The notes: generated by a model not told the origin, from the letters alone. A stretch of DNA of 64,000 nucleotides from Vreelandella zhanjiangensis DSM 21076 (GCF_000377665.1 NZ_KB898652.1:1-64000), one strand, 5' to 3'. Numbered from the stretch's first letter, positions 24,460 to 34,754 are shown. Made by a program: numbers and translations.

Positions 24460-24515
24460 GATGATTCCTCACGCTGGGGCATGCCCGCTCCCCAGCGTTT
24501 ATCCGTCGCTAACCG

Positions 24516-25589
24516 TTATTGGCCATAAATGCGCATGTCGTCATTCGCCAACTGCTGGCCGACCTGCTCGACTTCATCGAGCAGCCCCTGCACGCGGGCG
24601 CTATCCATGCCGAAATCATCAACGATCCATGCCTGCCAAGCCGGGCGGGCAATCTCGGCCATGCGTTCGCGTTCGGCATCGGGCATCAGGTAGCAGGCTT
24701 CAAAGCGCTCACAGGATTCAACCCAGCTGGCCGTTGCCAAGGCACCCGACATTCCATGGCTTAGCTGAATCGCTTCGCGGGCTGAGCTGATCAGCGCCTG
24801 CTGATGGCTTTCCGGAAGCGTCTGGTACCAGGACTCACTCACCATCCAGGGCGCGCTGTTATACACATGCCCGGTGAGCGTGGTGTAGTCCGTTACGGCA
24901 TCGAAATTGAAGGTGGTATTGAGCACAGGCGCGTTGAACTGGCCATCGGCAAGGCCGGTTTCGAGCGCAGTAATTAGCTCGCCCCAGGGCAAAGGCGTTG
25001 CGGACGCGCCTAGTGAACGCATGATGGCTACGTGAGCGGGGTTCTCTTCGGTGCGAATATTCAGCCCTTCCAGATCCTCAAGCGTTTCGATCAAATGGAC
25101 GTTGTTGGTAAACGCAACGAAACCGCCGCCGTCATCAAAGGTTCCCAGATAGCGCATGTTGGCCGCATCGACGGTGCCGGACATGAAGTCGGCAAACCAT
25201 TCGCTGTCAAAGAAGGTCCACGCCTGGCGCCAGCTGGTAAACAGGAATGGGGCGGTGACCGCTTGATAGTCACCATAAAAAGAGGACATGGCCCCGGCTG
25301 ACATGATGGTCGATTGAAGCGTGCGGCCAGCCTGCACTTCAGAGCCGTTTTCCACCTCAGAACCCAGCTGCCCACCGCCGAAAATGGTGACTTCCAGATC
25401 GCCGTCGGTACGCGCTTCCACGAGGTTTTTGAAGTGCACCAGCGCCGGGTAGATTTCGTTGTTACTCATATCCTCCGGGATCTGGGTGGCAATCACCATT
25501 TCATAAGATTGGGCTTGAGCGTTGGCACTGGCAATCGCCAACGGAAGTGCTGCCAGAGCAGCAAAGAGAAAAGATTGCTTAGCGTTCAT
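24516..25589 (-). CDS. TRAP transporter solute-binding protein (DctP type)
   Basis: A 357-residue periplasmic binding protein. A signal peptide covers residues ~1-27 (cleavage after SANAQA). It is followed by DctP-family features: EARTDGDLEVTIFGGGQLGSE (residues ~55-75), the substrate-contact region LEDLEGLNIRTEENPAHVAI with the conserved Arg that binds the ligand carboxylate, and TALETGLADGQFNAPV. The acidic composition fits a halophile. It is the first gene of the TRAP unit and probably has its own promoter in the 125 bp that separate it from the cyclodeaminase-family gene. Confidence 0.92.
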   Translation of the reverse strand: MNAKQSFLFAALAALPLAIASANAQAQSYEMVIATQIPEDMSNNEIYPALVHFKNLVEARTDGDLEVTIFGGGQLGSEVENGSEVQAGRTLQSTIMSAGAMSSFYGDYQAVTAPFLFTSWRQAWTFFDSEWFADFMSGTVDAANMRYLGTFDDGGGFVAFTNNVHLIETLEDLEGLNIRTEENPAHVAIMRSLGASATPLPWGELITALETGLADGQFNAPVLNTTFNFDAVTDYTTLTGHVYNSAPWMVSESWYQTLPESHQQALISSAREAIQLSHGMSGALATASWVESCERFEACYLMPDAERERMAEIARPAWQAWIVDDFGMDSARVQGLLDEVEQVGQQLANDDMRIYGQ

Positions 25590-25714
25590 AACACACCTCG
25601 TTTTGATTATTGGTTGGTCTTCGTTATGAGTGACGTCTTAGGTTATTTTGTGGTGATGGCATGATTGTATTTATTCTCGCCATCTCTGCTTGCCTGCCTG
25701 CTTACGTTGTCTTT

Positions 25715-26659
25715 TTAGCCTGTCTGGCCAGACAGCGACTCCCATACCTCAATAGCGGCGGCCAGGTCTTCAAGCGATGCGCCGACCGATTTAAACAGCG
25801 TGATGGAGTCATCAGCGGTTCGGCCAGGCTTAGCGCCAGAGAGCACCTCGGCTAACTCAGCCTGAATATCTTCAAAGCGGAAGGCCCCTTCATCAATGGC
25901 CTGAAGAATATCGCCCGCTTCGCCCTGGGCACCGGCGTAGGTATCCACAAACACCGCCGCACGGCGCAGGCATTCGGCATCGGTTTCGCGCATTTGCGGC
26001 CGGAAGGCGCCAATCAAATCCAGATGCGTGCCGGGGGTTAGCCATTCGCCTTTAATCAGCGGCTGGGTTGAAAGTGTCACGCAGCTGACGATATCGGCTT
26101 GCGCGACGGCCACGGCCAAGTCGTCGACCACTTCGGTGGTAAAGCGCGTGGCGTACGCCTGGGCGATCGCTTTGGCCTTGCTGGCGTTACGTCCCCAGAT
26201 CATTACCCGCTTAATAGGCCTGACGCTGGCGTGGGCTTCGATCACCATGGGCGCCAGCTTGCCCGTGCCCACCACCAGCAGCGTTTCGGCAGACTCTTTG
26301 GCTAACGCCTGAGCCGCTAATGCGGAAGCGGCCGCCGTACGTCGCCGCGTGAGCTCACTGCCATCAATACAGGCAAGCGGCTGGCCGTGTTTGCCTTCGC
26401 TGAGAAGATAAAGCCCTGAAATCGCCGGTACGCCATGGTCTGCGTTTTGCGGAAACACATTGACCATTTTGACGCCAATATAGCCAGCGGCTTCCCAGGC
26501 AGGCATCAGCAGCATGGTGGCTTCGCCATCGGGCCGGTGCATGGCGTGGTGATGGCGCGGCGGTGACTCAACGCCCTTCACAAACGTTGCATGCAGCCGG
26601 CTGATCAGCCCTTCCCAAGAGAGGTGGCAAGCCACCTCTTCAGCAGAAACAACCCGCAT
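25715..26659 (-). CDS. Ornithine cyclodeaminase / mu-crystallin family enzyme
   Basis: From ATG 26659 (MRVVSAEEVACHLSWEGLIS) the protein has 314 residues; longer upstream extensions run into the RidA gene. Family features are RHHHAMHRPDGEATMLLMPAW, IGVKMVNVFPQN with the catalytic Lys/Asn region, ALCA-like spacing, the Rossmann VVGTGKLAPMVIEAHASV, and the late DLIGAFRPQMRETD with the acidic residue of the family. Members include ornithine cyclodeaminase, alanine dehydrogenase, ketimine and Delta1-pyrroline-2-carboxylate reductases. Lying 1 bp after RidA, it probably handles an imine or cyclic imine from the same pathway. Confidence 0.85.
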   Translation of the reverse strand: MRVVSAEEVACHLSWEGLISRLHATFVKGVESPPRHHHAMHRPDGEATMLLMPAWEAAGYIGVKMVNVFPQNADHGVPAISGLYLLSEGKHGQPLACIDGSELTRRRTAAASALAAQALAKESAETLLVVGTGKLAPMVIEAHASVRPIKRVMIWGRNASKAKAIAQAYATRFTTEVVDDLAVAVAQADIVSCVTLSTQPLIKGEWLTPGTHLDLIGAFRPQMRETDAECLRRAAVFVDTYAGAQGEAGDILQAIDEGAFRFEDIQAELAEVLSGAKPGRTADDSITLFKSVGASLEDLAAAIEVWESLSGQTG

Positions 26660-26660
26660 A

Positions 26661-27017
26661 TCAAGCCTCCGGCAGTGCGGCGACCACCATGATTTCGACT
26701 TTCCATTCAGGCTTGGCAAGCTTTGCCTCAAGCGCGGCACGCACGGGTGGGCGTCCTGGCACGACCCAGGCATCCCAGGCAGCGTTCATCTGGTCAAATT
26801 CCGCCATGCTGGTGACCCAGACTTGCGCTGAAATAAGGTGCTGCTTGGAAGTACCCGCCTGCTCCAGCAGCTGATCGATACGCGTTAGCACCTGTTCGGT
26901 CTGGCCACGCATATCGGCGCTGGCATCGCCCGGCACCTGGCCCGCGAGATACACGGTACCGTTATGAATAGCCACTTGGCTCATACGCGCATTGCTGTCT
27001 TGATAGGTAACGCTCAT
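26661..27017 (-). CDS. RidA family enamine/imine deaminase
   Basis: A 118-residue RidA/YjgF family protein from ATG 27017 (MSVTYQDSNARMSQ); the in-frame extension to 27047 has no ribosome site. Features are VYLAGQVPGD, QTEQVLTRIDQLLEQAG, and the C-terminal RPPVRAALEAKLAKPEWKVE, including the conserved arginine that anchors the substrate carboxylate. RidA speeds hydrolysis of reactive enamine/imine intermediates released by PLP enzymes. It heads a two-gene unit with the cyclodeaminase-family gene. This is a subfamily with the partner sequence EIMVVAALPEA, not the housekeeping RidA. Confidence 0.9.
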   Translation of the reverse strand: MSVTYQDSNARMSQVAIHNGTVYLAGQVPGDASADMRGQTEQVLTRIDQLLEQAGTSKQHLISAQVWVTSMAEFDQMNAAWDAWVVPGRPPVRAALEAKLAKPEWKVEIMVVAALPEA

Positions 27018-27185
27018 AGAGTTTCTCCAGAAAATAATAGGATCCATTTGAGACTACGATGTTGCCAGGCAACTCGCTTGCCCCAAACTCCGACAGTTTT
27101 GCCCGTAAATCAGGTAAGTCACAAGAAGTGATAAACAAGAGATAAAAAAAGAACTAAAAAAGGACTAAATAAAGAGAAGAAAAGC

Positions 27186-27953
27186 CTAGCGGTCTGAAGA
27201 AGGGGCAATATCAAAGTGGCGGCGATAAGCGCGTGAAAAACTGCCTTGATCACGAAAGCCTACCAGCATCGCGATATGGCCCAGGCTCAAGACACTGTGC
27301 CGCGCCAGGGTGCGGGCATGTTCCAAACGCCGTCGCTGCACGTAGGCCAAGGGCGTGATGCCGGTCAGTTCGCGAAAGCAGGCATGAAAATGCCCAGGAC
27401 TCAGTGCACACAGTGCGGCCAGCTGTTCGACGCGAATATCATCGGCTAGATGCCGATCCAGCCAGGCATCAAGGCGCTCCAGATCAAGTCGTTCACTCAC
27501 ACAGCGCGTGCCTAATTGGGCAACCGTTGAGGCAGGCTCATCCTGCAGATACATGGTCAGCGCGCGCAGTAGCAAAATGGCGATTTCATTTTGCAGCCCG
27601 GGGCACTGCTCAAGCTGATTTGCCAGCGCGTGAGTCAGCTGATTTAACGCCGGGGGAATGGTGAAAAAGCGTGGTTTATCAAATAGACGCTCGATGTCAT
27701 CGCCCTTTTCAAGGCTGGCTAACTGGACAACCGGAATATCCAGTACCAGGGTACGGTTACTGCCATCGCCTTCATATTCATGATGTCGCGAAGAGGGAAT
27801 CAAACAGCCACGGCGGGCGGTAACACGCTCCTCCTGCCCTTCCATGGCAAGCTCTGTCACCCCGCTGGTTGCTAGAATCAGCTGATGAAAGTCATGCGAG
27901 TGAGCCACATGCTCAGATGCCAGGTTTCGGCTTTGCAGCTCAAAACGGGTCAT
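27186..27953 (-). CDS. AraC family transcriptional regulator
   Basis: A 255-residue regulator. The N-terminal cupin-like sensor includes HVAHSHDFHQLILATSGVTEL and RRGCLIPSSRHHEYEGDG. The C-terminal ~100 residues form the double helix-turn-helix: LAALCALSPGHFHACFRELTG, PLAYVQRRRLEHARTLA and the signature GFRDQGSFSRAYRRHFDIAPS. It is upstream of, and in the same direction as, RidA, the cyclodeaminase-family gene, the TRAP genes and the deacetylases, and probably activates them. The 168-bp gap to RidA would hold the controlled promoter; I see no clear operator repeat there. Confidence 0.9.
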   Translation of the reverse strand: MTRFELQSRNLASEHVAHSHDFHQLILATSGVTELAMEGQEERVTARRGCLIPSSRHHEYEGDGSNRTLVLDIPVVQLASLEKGDDIERLFDKPRFFTIPPALNQLTHALANQLEQCPGLQNEIAILLLRALTMYLQDEPASTVAQLGTRCVSERLDLERLDAWLDRHLADDIRVEQLAALCALSPGHFHACFRELTGITPLAYVQRRRLEHARTLARHSVLSLGHIAMLVGFRDQGSFSRAYRRHFDIAPSSDR

Positions 27954-28070
27954 GGCAATCGCCTTTCTTATTGGAATCTATCTTTGCACTATAAAACGAC
28001 CCAGAGCGAAAAAGCGAGCCAGCGAAGATGGCGCTAAATGTTTGCTTGGGGTCATTGAGATCGCCTTTAC

Positions 28071-28661
28071 CTAACCGCTAAACCCTACATACCAGATCAC
28101 GAAAGGCACCGCTGCCAGAAATACGATAGAGATCATGGCAAGCAACCCATCCCTGGTCAAAAGCCCCGCCGCGAAGCAGGCGATGGCGGCCGAAGCTATC
28201 GAACCAGAAGTAGGGATGACTTCCATAAACGGCATAAAAGGAGTAACCGCCAAAATAACGGCGAGCGGCAGATACAACCAAGGCGGCTTGACGAAAAACA
28301 CCCAGCGCGGCTTGAGAAACCGCTCAACGAAATGCACCGGCTTGCGCAGCCAGTTAATCCCTTTGCAAAGCTTGCTGGTCGACAGATTTCTACGTGATAT
28401 GAAGCCTGGTAGCCAGAGGCAGTCTCGGCCCAGAATTATCTGTGCGACGAGGATAAACTCGATGGCCGCAACAATCGCGGTGATGCCCGGTATCGAACTT
28501 GCCGGAGACGTCGAAATAAGAGCAAACATTAGCATCAGTGATGCAAAGGAGTGTGGGCCGAGTTCGTCCACAAGCGACCCAATCGTTACGTTTTGCCCTT
28601 GAACCGAGTGTTCAAGATGATTCAGAACCTCGCTGAGTGCCCGCGTGGTGTGTTCGGCCAT
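28071..28661 (-). CDS. exoD: Exopolysaccharide synthesis protein ExoD family
   Basis: A 196-residue membrane protein. The family pattern is LVDELGPHSFASLMLMFALI (residues ~28-47), SIPGITAIVAAIEFILVAQ, then a cytoplasmic stretch (RNLSTSKLCKGINWLRKPVHF) and two or three further helices, LAVILAVTPFMPFMEVIP and DGLLAMISIVFLAAVPFV. ExoD was named in Rhizobium for effects on exopolysaccharide; its biochemical activity is unknown. It is a single gene between the AraC regulator and tRNA-Leu. A GGGAG ribosome site lies before the ATG. Confidence 0.85.
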   Translation of the reverse strand: MAEHTTRALSEVLNHLEHSVQGQNVTIGSLVDELGPHSFASLMLMFALISTSPASSIPGITAIVAAIEFILVAQIILGRDCLWLPGFISRRNLSTSKLCKGINWLRKPVHFVERFLKPRWVFFVKPPWLYLPLAVILAVTPFMPFMEVIPTSGSIASAAIACFAAGLLTRDGLLAMISIVFLAAVPFVIWYVGFSG

Positions 28662-28882
28662 TATTGAGCTCCCTGCTCGCCATAAAGCCTTTCAGGCATT
28701 AAATGGGGGCACCTGTATCCATGGAATAGAAATAGCCGTCTAAAACACCTGTGCGATCACTTTCGAGTGTAGTTCAGATTGGTTTAATCAAATGTTAGAT
28801 GTCGAGCCAGTGATGGTGTGAACCAATGAGGATATGACAAATCTTTGTTCATGCTCGATGGCATTTTCTGGAATGCCAAAAC
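28662..28882. other. Non-coding region upstream of exoD
   Basis: About 220 bp without a supportable gene. It should hold the exoD promoter (minus strand). I see no clear hairpin or repeat in it. Confidence 0.4.
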
Positions 28883-28915
28883 CAAAAAAGGGCCTAGCGA
28901 TGAACGCTAAGCCCT
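28883..28915 (-). terminator. Rho-independent terminator of tRNA-Leu
   Basis: On the minus strand AGGGCTTAGCG, a TTCAT loop and CGCTAGGCCCT form a GC-rich stem followed by a run of six T. It begins 7 bp after the tRNA 3' end. Confidence 0.85.
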
Positions 28916-28921
28916 AAAATT

Positions 28922-29008
28922 TGGTGCCGGTGGCCAGACTCGAACTGGCACACCCGTAAAGGCGGCGGATTTTGAATCCGCTGCGTCTACCAATTCCGCC
29001 ACACCGGC
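28922..29008 (-). tRNA. tRNA-Leu (anticodon CAA)
   Basis: 87 nt including an encoded CCA. The 5' end GCCGGTG pairs with CACCGGC at the 3' side. The anticodon stem GCGGA/TCCGC encloses the loop TTCAAAA with anticodon CAA, which reads UUG. A long variable arm (GCCTTTACGGGT) and the T-loop TTCGAGT confirm a class II leucine tRNA. It has its own promoter and terminator. Confidence 0.96.
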
Positions 29009-29019
29009 AATGGATGCGC

Positions 29020-29047
29020 ATTATACGGAGATAACCCTTGAGGTCAA
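29020..29047 (-). promoter_or_regulatory. Sigma-70 promoter of tRNA-Leu
   Basis: On the minus strand TTGACC (-35, 29047-29042) and TATAAT (-10, 29025-29020) are separated by 16 bp. The GCGCATCC just downstream is a GC-rich discriminator, as expected for a stable-RNA promoter. Transcription would start about 6 bp before the mature 5' end. Confidence 0.75.
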
Positions 29048-29120
29048 TCACATTGACTGACTTTATCTAGCGAAGGGGGTATCCTATGCCGCCTGTTTGA
29101 CCACTGTTAAGAGCCAACCC

Positions 29121-30152
29121 ATGCAGCGCGCGGACTTTTATTTCGAGCTACCCGATGAGCTGATTGCTCGCTACCCTTCTGAACAGCGCAGCGACTGCCG
29201 TTTGCTGTGCGTGGATGGTCAGAGCGGCGCGCTTGAGCATCGCCAGTTTACGGATCTTCTTGAGCGCCTAAACCCCGGCGATTTGCTGGTGTTTAACGAT
29301 ACCCGGGTGATCCCCGCCCGCCTGCACGGCCATAAAGCCAGCGGCGGCAAGGTGGAGATGCTGCTTGAGCGCCCGCTGGATAGTCATCGGGGCTTGGCGC
29401 ATATCCGTTCGAGTAAATCGCCCAAGCCCGGCACCGAGCTGATCTTTGAAGGTAATATTCACGCCGTGGTGGAAGGCCGTCGCGATGCGCTGTTTGAGCT
29501 GCGCTTTTTGGGTGATACGCCGATGATCGCGCTATTAGAGCAGCACGGCCATATGCCGCTGCCACCCTATATCACCCGGGAAGACGAACTCAGCGACCGC
29601 GAACGCTATCAGACCGTTTACGCACGTCGGGATGGCGCCGTGGCCGCCCCCACGGCGGGCCTGCATTTTGACCAGCCGCTGCTGGATGCCCTGGCTGAAA
29701 AAGGCATCAACAGCGCGTTTGTCACTCTGCACGTGGGTGCCGGCACCTTTCAGCCAGTGCGAGTGGACAACATTCTTGAACACCATATGCATAGCGAATG
29801 GATTGAGGTGTCGGAAGCCGCCTGCCAGCAGGTACGCGAGGCGCAAGCGGCGGGCAACCGGGTGATTGCGGTGGGCACCACCAGCGTGCGCTGTCTGGAA
29901 AGCGCCTGCCAGAAAAGCGATGACGGGCAGATAGCGCCCTACAGCGGGGATACGGATATCTTCATCTACCCAGGCTACGAGTGGCGCTGTGTGGATGCGT
30001 TGATTACCAACTTCCACCTGCCGGAATCGACGCTTTTGATGCTGGTGTCGGCGTTTGCCGGCTATGACACGATGATTAACGCCTACCGTGAGGCGGTTGC
30101 CGAACGCTACGCTTTCTTTAGCTATGGCGATGCGATGCTGCTTACCCGTTAG
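29121..30152 (+). CDS. queA: S-adenosylmethionine:tRNA ribosyltransferase-isomerase
   Basis: A 343-residue QueA beginning [23 protein letters not shown]. It transfers and isomerises the ribosyl part of SAM to 7-aminomethyl-7-deazaguanine in tRNA, giving epoxyqueuosine. Family hallmarks include [38 protein letters not shown], the [13 protein letters not shown] segment and [17 protein letters not shown]. The ATG at 29121 is preferred over an in-frame TTG at 29097. It heads the queA-tgt-yajC-secD-secF group typical of gammaproteobacteria and works with tgt in queuosine synthesis. Confidence 0.97.
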   Translation: MQRADFYFELPDELIARYPSEQRSDCRLLCVDGQSGALEHRQFTDLLERLNPGDLLVFNDTRVIPARLHGHKASGGKVEMLLERPLDSHRGLAHIRSSKSPKPGTELIFEGNIHAVVEGRRDALFELRFLGDTPMIALLEQHGHMPLPPYITREDELSDRERYQTVYARRDGAVAAPTAGLHFDQPLLDALAEKGINSAFVTLHVGAGTFQPVRVDNILEHHMHSEWIEVSEAACQQVREAQAAGNRVIAVGTTSVRCLESACQKSDDGQIAPYSGDTDIFIYPGYEWRCVDALITNFHLPESTLLMLVSAFAGYDTMINAYREAVAERYAFFSYGDAMLLTR

Positions 30153-30202
30153 CGGCTACCCTTTAAAAAGCCGCCACTACTGCTTTATCGATGATTACTT
30201 AA

Positions 30203-31351
<1,149 letters not shown>

Positions 31352-31463
31352 AGTTCACCCGCTTTGGCGGGTGAGCAAAGGGGCGCTTATCAACATAATA
31401 GTTAATCAGCGCCTCTTCTAACCCTTTCACCCATTTAGGGTATTAACCCAGGAGTTCTCTGCA

Positions 31464-31790
31464 ATGCTGGATTTCTTCATCTCACCAGCCCACGCCCAAG
31501 AAGCGGCCGCTGGCGGTGGTATCGCGCAAATCGTCATGCTGGTCGGTTTTGTGCTGATTTTCTACTTCCTGTTGTGGCGCCCCCAAGCCAAGCGTGCCAA
31601 GCAGCACAAGCAGCTGGTCACTAGCTTGGACAAAGGCGATGAAGTCGTCATTGGCGGTGGTCTGGTAGGCCGCGTCACAAAGGTCAGCGATGAGTTCCTG
31701 ACCCTTGAAGTGTCTGAAGGCACCGAAGTTAACGTGCAGAAGAATGCCGTTGCCGCCGTACTGCCGAAGGGCACCATTAAGTCCATCTAA
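31464..31790 (+). CDS. yajC: Preprotein translocase subunit YajC
   Basis: A 108-residue membrane protein with one N-terminal helix (IAQIVMLVGFVLIFYFLLWRP) followed by RPQAKRAKQHKQLVTSLDKGDEVVIGGGLVGRV, the YajC signature. It associates with SecDF and YidC at the Sec translocon. CCAGGAG precedes the ATG. It is separated from secD by 134 bp containing strong hairpins, so stoichiometry may be set there. Confidence 0.96.
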   Translation: MLDFFISPAHAQEAAAGGGIAQIVMLVGFVLIFYFLLWRPQAKRAKQHKQLVTSLDKGDEVVIGGGLVGRVTKVSDEFLTLEVSEGTEVNVQKNAVAAVLPKGTIKSI

Positions 31791-31864
31791 CGCCCGCAAC
31801 TCCCCCTGCCGATCCAGTGCCAGCCACCCCGGCAGGGGTGCCATGGTAGGTACGATGGTAAATT

Positions 31865-31895
31865 TTGCTGTGCATGGAATCCCCATGCACAGCAA
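31865..31895. promoter_or_regulatory. Perfect 13-bp inverted repeat between yajC and secD
   Basis: TTGCTGTGCATGG (31865-31877) and CCATGCACAGCAA (31883-31895) pair perfectly around a 5-nt loop. It ends 29 bp before the secD ATG, has no T-run and overlaps no gene. A weaker hairpin (CACCCC/GGGGTG) lies about 25 bp upstream. It could be an mRNA-processing site, an attenuator or an operator. Confidence 0.6.
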
Positions 31896-31924
31896 TTCCG
31901 TTTGTAATTGAAGGCAGGGCTTGC

Positions 31925-33778
31925 ATGCTCAACCGTTACCCCCTGTGGAAGTATCTACTGATACTGGTCGTCCTGGTGGTTGGCCTTATCTATTCGCTTC
32001 CCAACTTATTCCCCGCAGATCCCGCTATTCAGCTCAGCAGCGCCCAGGGTGACACGCTGGAATTGCGTCAAATCCAACGCGTTGAAAGCGCACTTGAAGA
32101 AAACGACATCGTCGTAAAAGCCTCCGAGCAAGAGAACGGCCAGTGGCTGATTCGCCTGCGCAACGATGATGACCAGCTAAACGCCCGTGATATTGCCGCC
32201 GACCTCTTAGGCAGCGATGCGACCGTGGCACTCAACCTTGCAGAAGCCACGCCCTCATGGCTACAGGCGTTTTCCGCCTCCCCCATGACGCTGGGTCTTG
32301 ATCTGCGCGGTGGCGTTCACTTCCTGCTGGAAGTGGATATGGACGCAGCACTCACCCAACGCCTGGAAGTCAATGCCAGCGCCATGCGTGAACTGTTGCG
32401 CAGCGAACGTATTCGTTATCGCAACACCGAGGTTGAAGACCGTACGCTGTCGATCGACTTTGCAAGCTCTGAAGACCGCGATAGCGCACGTCGTCTGATT
32501 AGCCGTGACTTCCCCAATTTTGAATACAGCACGCAAGGCAGTGGTCGGTCTTCTTCGCTGGTAATGACGCTGAGCGATCAGACCGTCAACGAAATTCAGG
32601 ACTACGCGATCAACCAAAACTTGACCACCCTGCGTAACCGGGTGAATGAGCTGGGTGTTGCCGAGCCGATGGTTCAACGCCAAGGGCCGAACCAGATTGT
32701 GGTCGAGCTACCCGGCGTACAGGACACCGTAGCGGCCAAGCGGATCGTGGGCGCGACGGCGAACCTTGAGTTCCGTCTGGAAGCACGCAACGACACGCCT
32801 GATGCAGAAACCGAAACCCTTTCATTCCGTAATGATTCAGCACGCTCTGCCGCGCTGATGCGCGATGTGATCATTACCGGTGACAGCGTTTCCAGCGCCA
32901 GCAATAGCTTCGATGAAAACGGTCGCCCGCAGGTAAATATCAATTTGGATGGCACCGGCGGTACGCTGATGAACCGCGCCACGCGCACCAATATCGGTCG
33001 CAACATGGCAGTGCTGTTTATCGAGCATAAGAGCGAAGACACGGTGGTCACCGACCCGGATACCGGCGAAGAAACCATTGAGCGCGAGCCTTATGTTGAG
33101 CGCGGCCTAATCAGCTTAGCGACCATTCAAAGCGCACTGGGTAACAGCTTCCGGATTACCGGCCTGGACTCGCCGACAGAAGCCGCTGAGCTTGCGCTGC
33201 TGCTACGTTCCGGTTCGCTGGCCGCGCCGATTTACTTCGTGCAGGAGCGCACCATTGGCCCAAGCCTGGGTGCGGAAAACATCGAACGCGGCCTGCTGTC
33301 GGTGCAAATCGGCCTGCTGCTGCTCGTGCTGTTTATGCTGGCGCGCTACAAAGTGTTCGGTATTTTTGCCAACGTTGCTCTCGCCCTCAACCTGACGATT
33401 CTGGTCGCGGTAATGTCGATGCTGGGCGCCACACTCACCCTGCCGGGTATCGCCGGTATCGTACTGACGCTGGGTATGGCGGTGGATGCCAACGTGCTGA
33501 TCTTTGAGCGCATACGTGAAGAGCTGCGTAACGGGCTATCGATTCAGCAGGCCATTCACGCAGGCTACGAGCGCGCCTTTACCTCGATTGTCGATGCCAA
33601 CATCACCACGCTGTTAGTCGCGGTGATCCTGTTCTCGATTGGTACCGGCCCGGTCAAAGGATTTGCGGTCACGCTGTCTATCGGCATTTTGACGTCCATG
33701 TTCACCGCGCTAATGGTGACACGCGCCATGGTCAACCTGAGCTATGGCAGCAAACCCGTCAAAAAGCTGTGGATATAA
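31925..33778 (+). CDS. secD: Protein translocase subunit SecD
   Basis: A 617-residue SecD from ATG 31925 (MLNRYPLWKYLLIL); longer in-frame starts fall inside the upstream hairpin. The first membrane helix is followed by a large periplasmic domain with LGLDLRGGVHFLLEVDM (the D1 motif) and LRNRVNELGVAEPMVQRQGPNQIVVELPG. Five more helices follow, with the LTLPGIAGIVLTLGMAVDANVLIFERIREEL motor region carrying the conserved Asp. SecDF uses the ion gradient to pull exported proteins through SecYEG. It is co-transcribed with secF. Confidence 0.96.
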   Translation: MLNRYPLWKYLLILVVLVVGLIYSLPNLFPADPAIQLSSAQGDTLELRQIQRVESALEENDIVVKASEQENGQWLIRLRNDDDQLNARDIAADLLGSDATVALNLAEATPSWLQAFSASPMTLGLDLRGGVHFLLEVDMDAALTQRLEVNASAMRELLRSERIRYRNTEVEDRTLSIDFASSEDRDSARRLISRDFPNFEYSTQGSGRSSSLVMTLSDQTVNEIQDYAINQNLTTLRNRVNELGVAEPMVQRQGPNQIVVELPGVQDTVAAKRIVGATANLEFRLEARNDTPDAETETLSFRNDSARSAALMRDVIITGDSVSSASNSFDENGRPQVNINLDGTGGTLMNRATRTNIGRNMAVLFIEHKSEDTVVTDPDTGEETIEREPYVERGLISLATIQSALGNSFRITGLDSPTEAAELALLLRSGSLAAPIYFVQERTIGPSLGAENIERGLLSVQIGLLLLVLFMLARYKVFGIFANVALALNLTILVAVMSMLGATLTLPGIAGIVLTLGMAVDANVLIFERIREELRNGLSIQQAIHAGYERAFTSIVDANITTLLVAVILFSIGTGPVKGFAVTLSIGILTSMFTALMVTRAMVNLSYGSKPVKKLWI

Positions 33779-33827
33779 AGAGCATGAATCTGAACCACGC
33801 GCTCAGCCCAGAATTTAAGAGGTGGTA

Positions 33828-34754
33828 ATGAAACCCCTATCAAACCTGCAAATCGACTTTATGGGACGGCGCAAGCTTGCGTTCATCGTCTCTGCTGTAA
33901 TGCTGATTGTGTCGATTGGCGCCCTGGTGTTCCAACAGCTCAATCTGGGACTCGACTTCACCGGGGGCACGCTAATTGAGGTTCGCTATGGCGCAGCACC
34001 CTCTTTGGATGCTATCCGCCAGCTGATGGTGGATAGCGGCTTCAGGGATGTCTCGGTACAAACCTTCGGCGCCTCAACCGAGGTTCTGATTCGTTTGCAG
34101 CAAGCGTTTGACCCTGATGTGGGCAGCGATGTCGTCAACCTGCTGCGCACCAGCGGCGAGAATGTCAACCTGGTGCGTGCCGAATTCGTCGGCGCCCAGG
34201 TGGGTGATCAGCTGCGCGACCAAAGCGGCTTGGGCCTGCTGGTCGCACTCGGCGTGGTAATGTTGTATGTCGCCTTCCGCTTCCAGTACAAGTTTGCCAT
34301 CGGGGCGCTTTTAGCCCTGCTTCACGATGTCATCATCGTGGTGGGCATTTTTGCGCTGTTCCAGCTTGAGTTCGACCTGACGGTACTGGCGGCTATTCTG
34401 GCGGTTATCGGCTACTCACTGAACGACACAATCGTGGTGTATGACCGCATTCGTGAAACGATCCGCACCTCGCGTATCGACGATATGCCGCAGATCTTTA
34501 ACGAAGCGATCAATGCCACTCTGTCGCGTACGCTGGCCACCTCCGGCACCACAATGCTGGTGTTGATTGCCCTGCTGATCCTCGGCGGCGATATGATCGA
34601 GAACTTTGCGATCGCTCTGCTGATCGGCATCGGCGTGGGTACGTTCTCCTCCATCTACATCTCGGGTGCCCTGCTGCTTCCGCTCAAACTTTCGCGTGAG
34701 GACCTGATCCCCACCAAGAAAGCCATTGATGAAGAGGAAGAAGAGCTGCCCTGA
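33828..34754 (+). CDS. secF: Protein translocase subunit SecF
   Basis: A 308-residue SecF from ATG 33828, directly after AGAGGTGGTA; GTG at 33822 is an alternative. Six helices are predicted. The D4-type motif LGLDFTGGTLIEVRY is near residue 45, and the C-terminal half has AILAVIGYSLNDTIVVYDRIRE with the conserved Asp/Arg residues. The acidic tail EEEEELP is plain. It partners SecD. A strong bidirectional terminator follows 36 bp after the stop. Confidence 0.96.
   Translation: MKPLSNLQIDFMGRRKLAFIVSAVMLIVSIGALVFQQLNLGLDFTGGTLIEVRYGAAPSLDAIRQLMVDSGFRDVSVQTFGASTEVLIRLQQAFDPDVGSDVVNLLRTSGENVNLVRAEFVGAQVGDQLRDQSGLGLLVALGVVMLYVAFRFQYKFAIGALLALLHDVIIVVGIFALFQLEFDLTVLAAILAVIGYSLNDTIVVYDRIRETIRTSRIDDMPQIFNEAINATLSRTLATSGTTMLVLIALLILGGDMIENFAIALLIGIGVGTFSSIYISGALLLPLKLSREDLIPTKKAIDEEEEELP

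Noticed and set aside
28922..29008. tRNA-Leu as an attachment site for an integrated element
   Set aside because: No integrase or direct repeat of the tRNA 3' end was seen nearby.
29040..29120. A sigma-70 promoter for queA at TTGACT 29053
   Set aside because: The nearest -10-like sequence is about 21 bp away, too far for a confident call.
31865..31924. Longer SecD start at GTG 31865
   Set aside because: It would encode residues from the hairpin; MLNRYPLWKYLL at 31925 matches the known SecD N-terminus.
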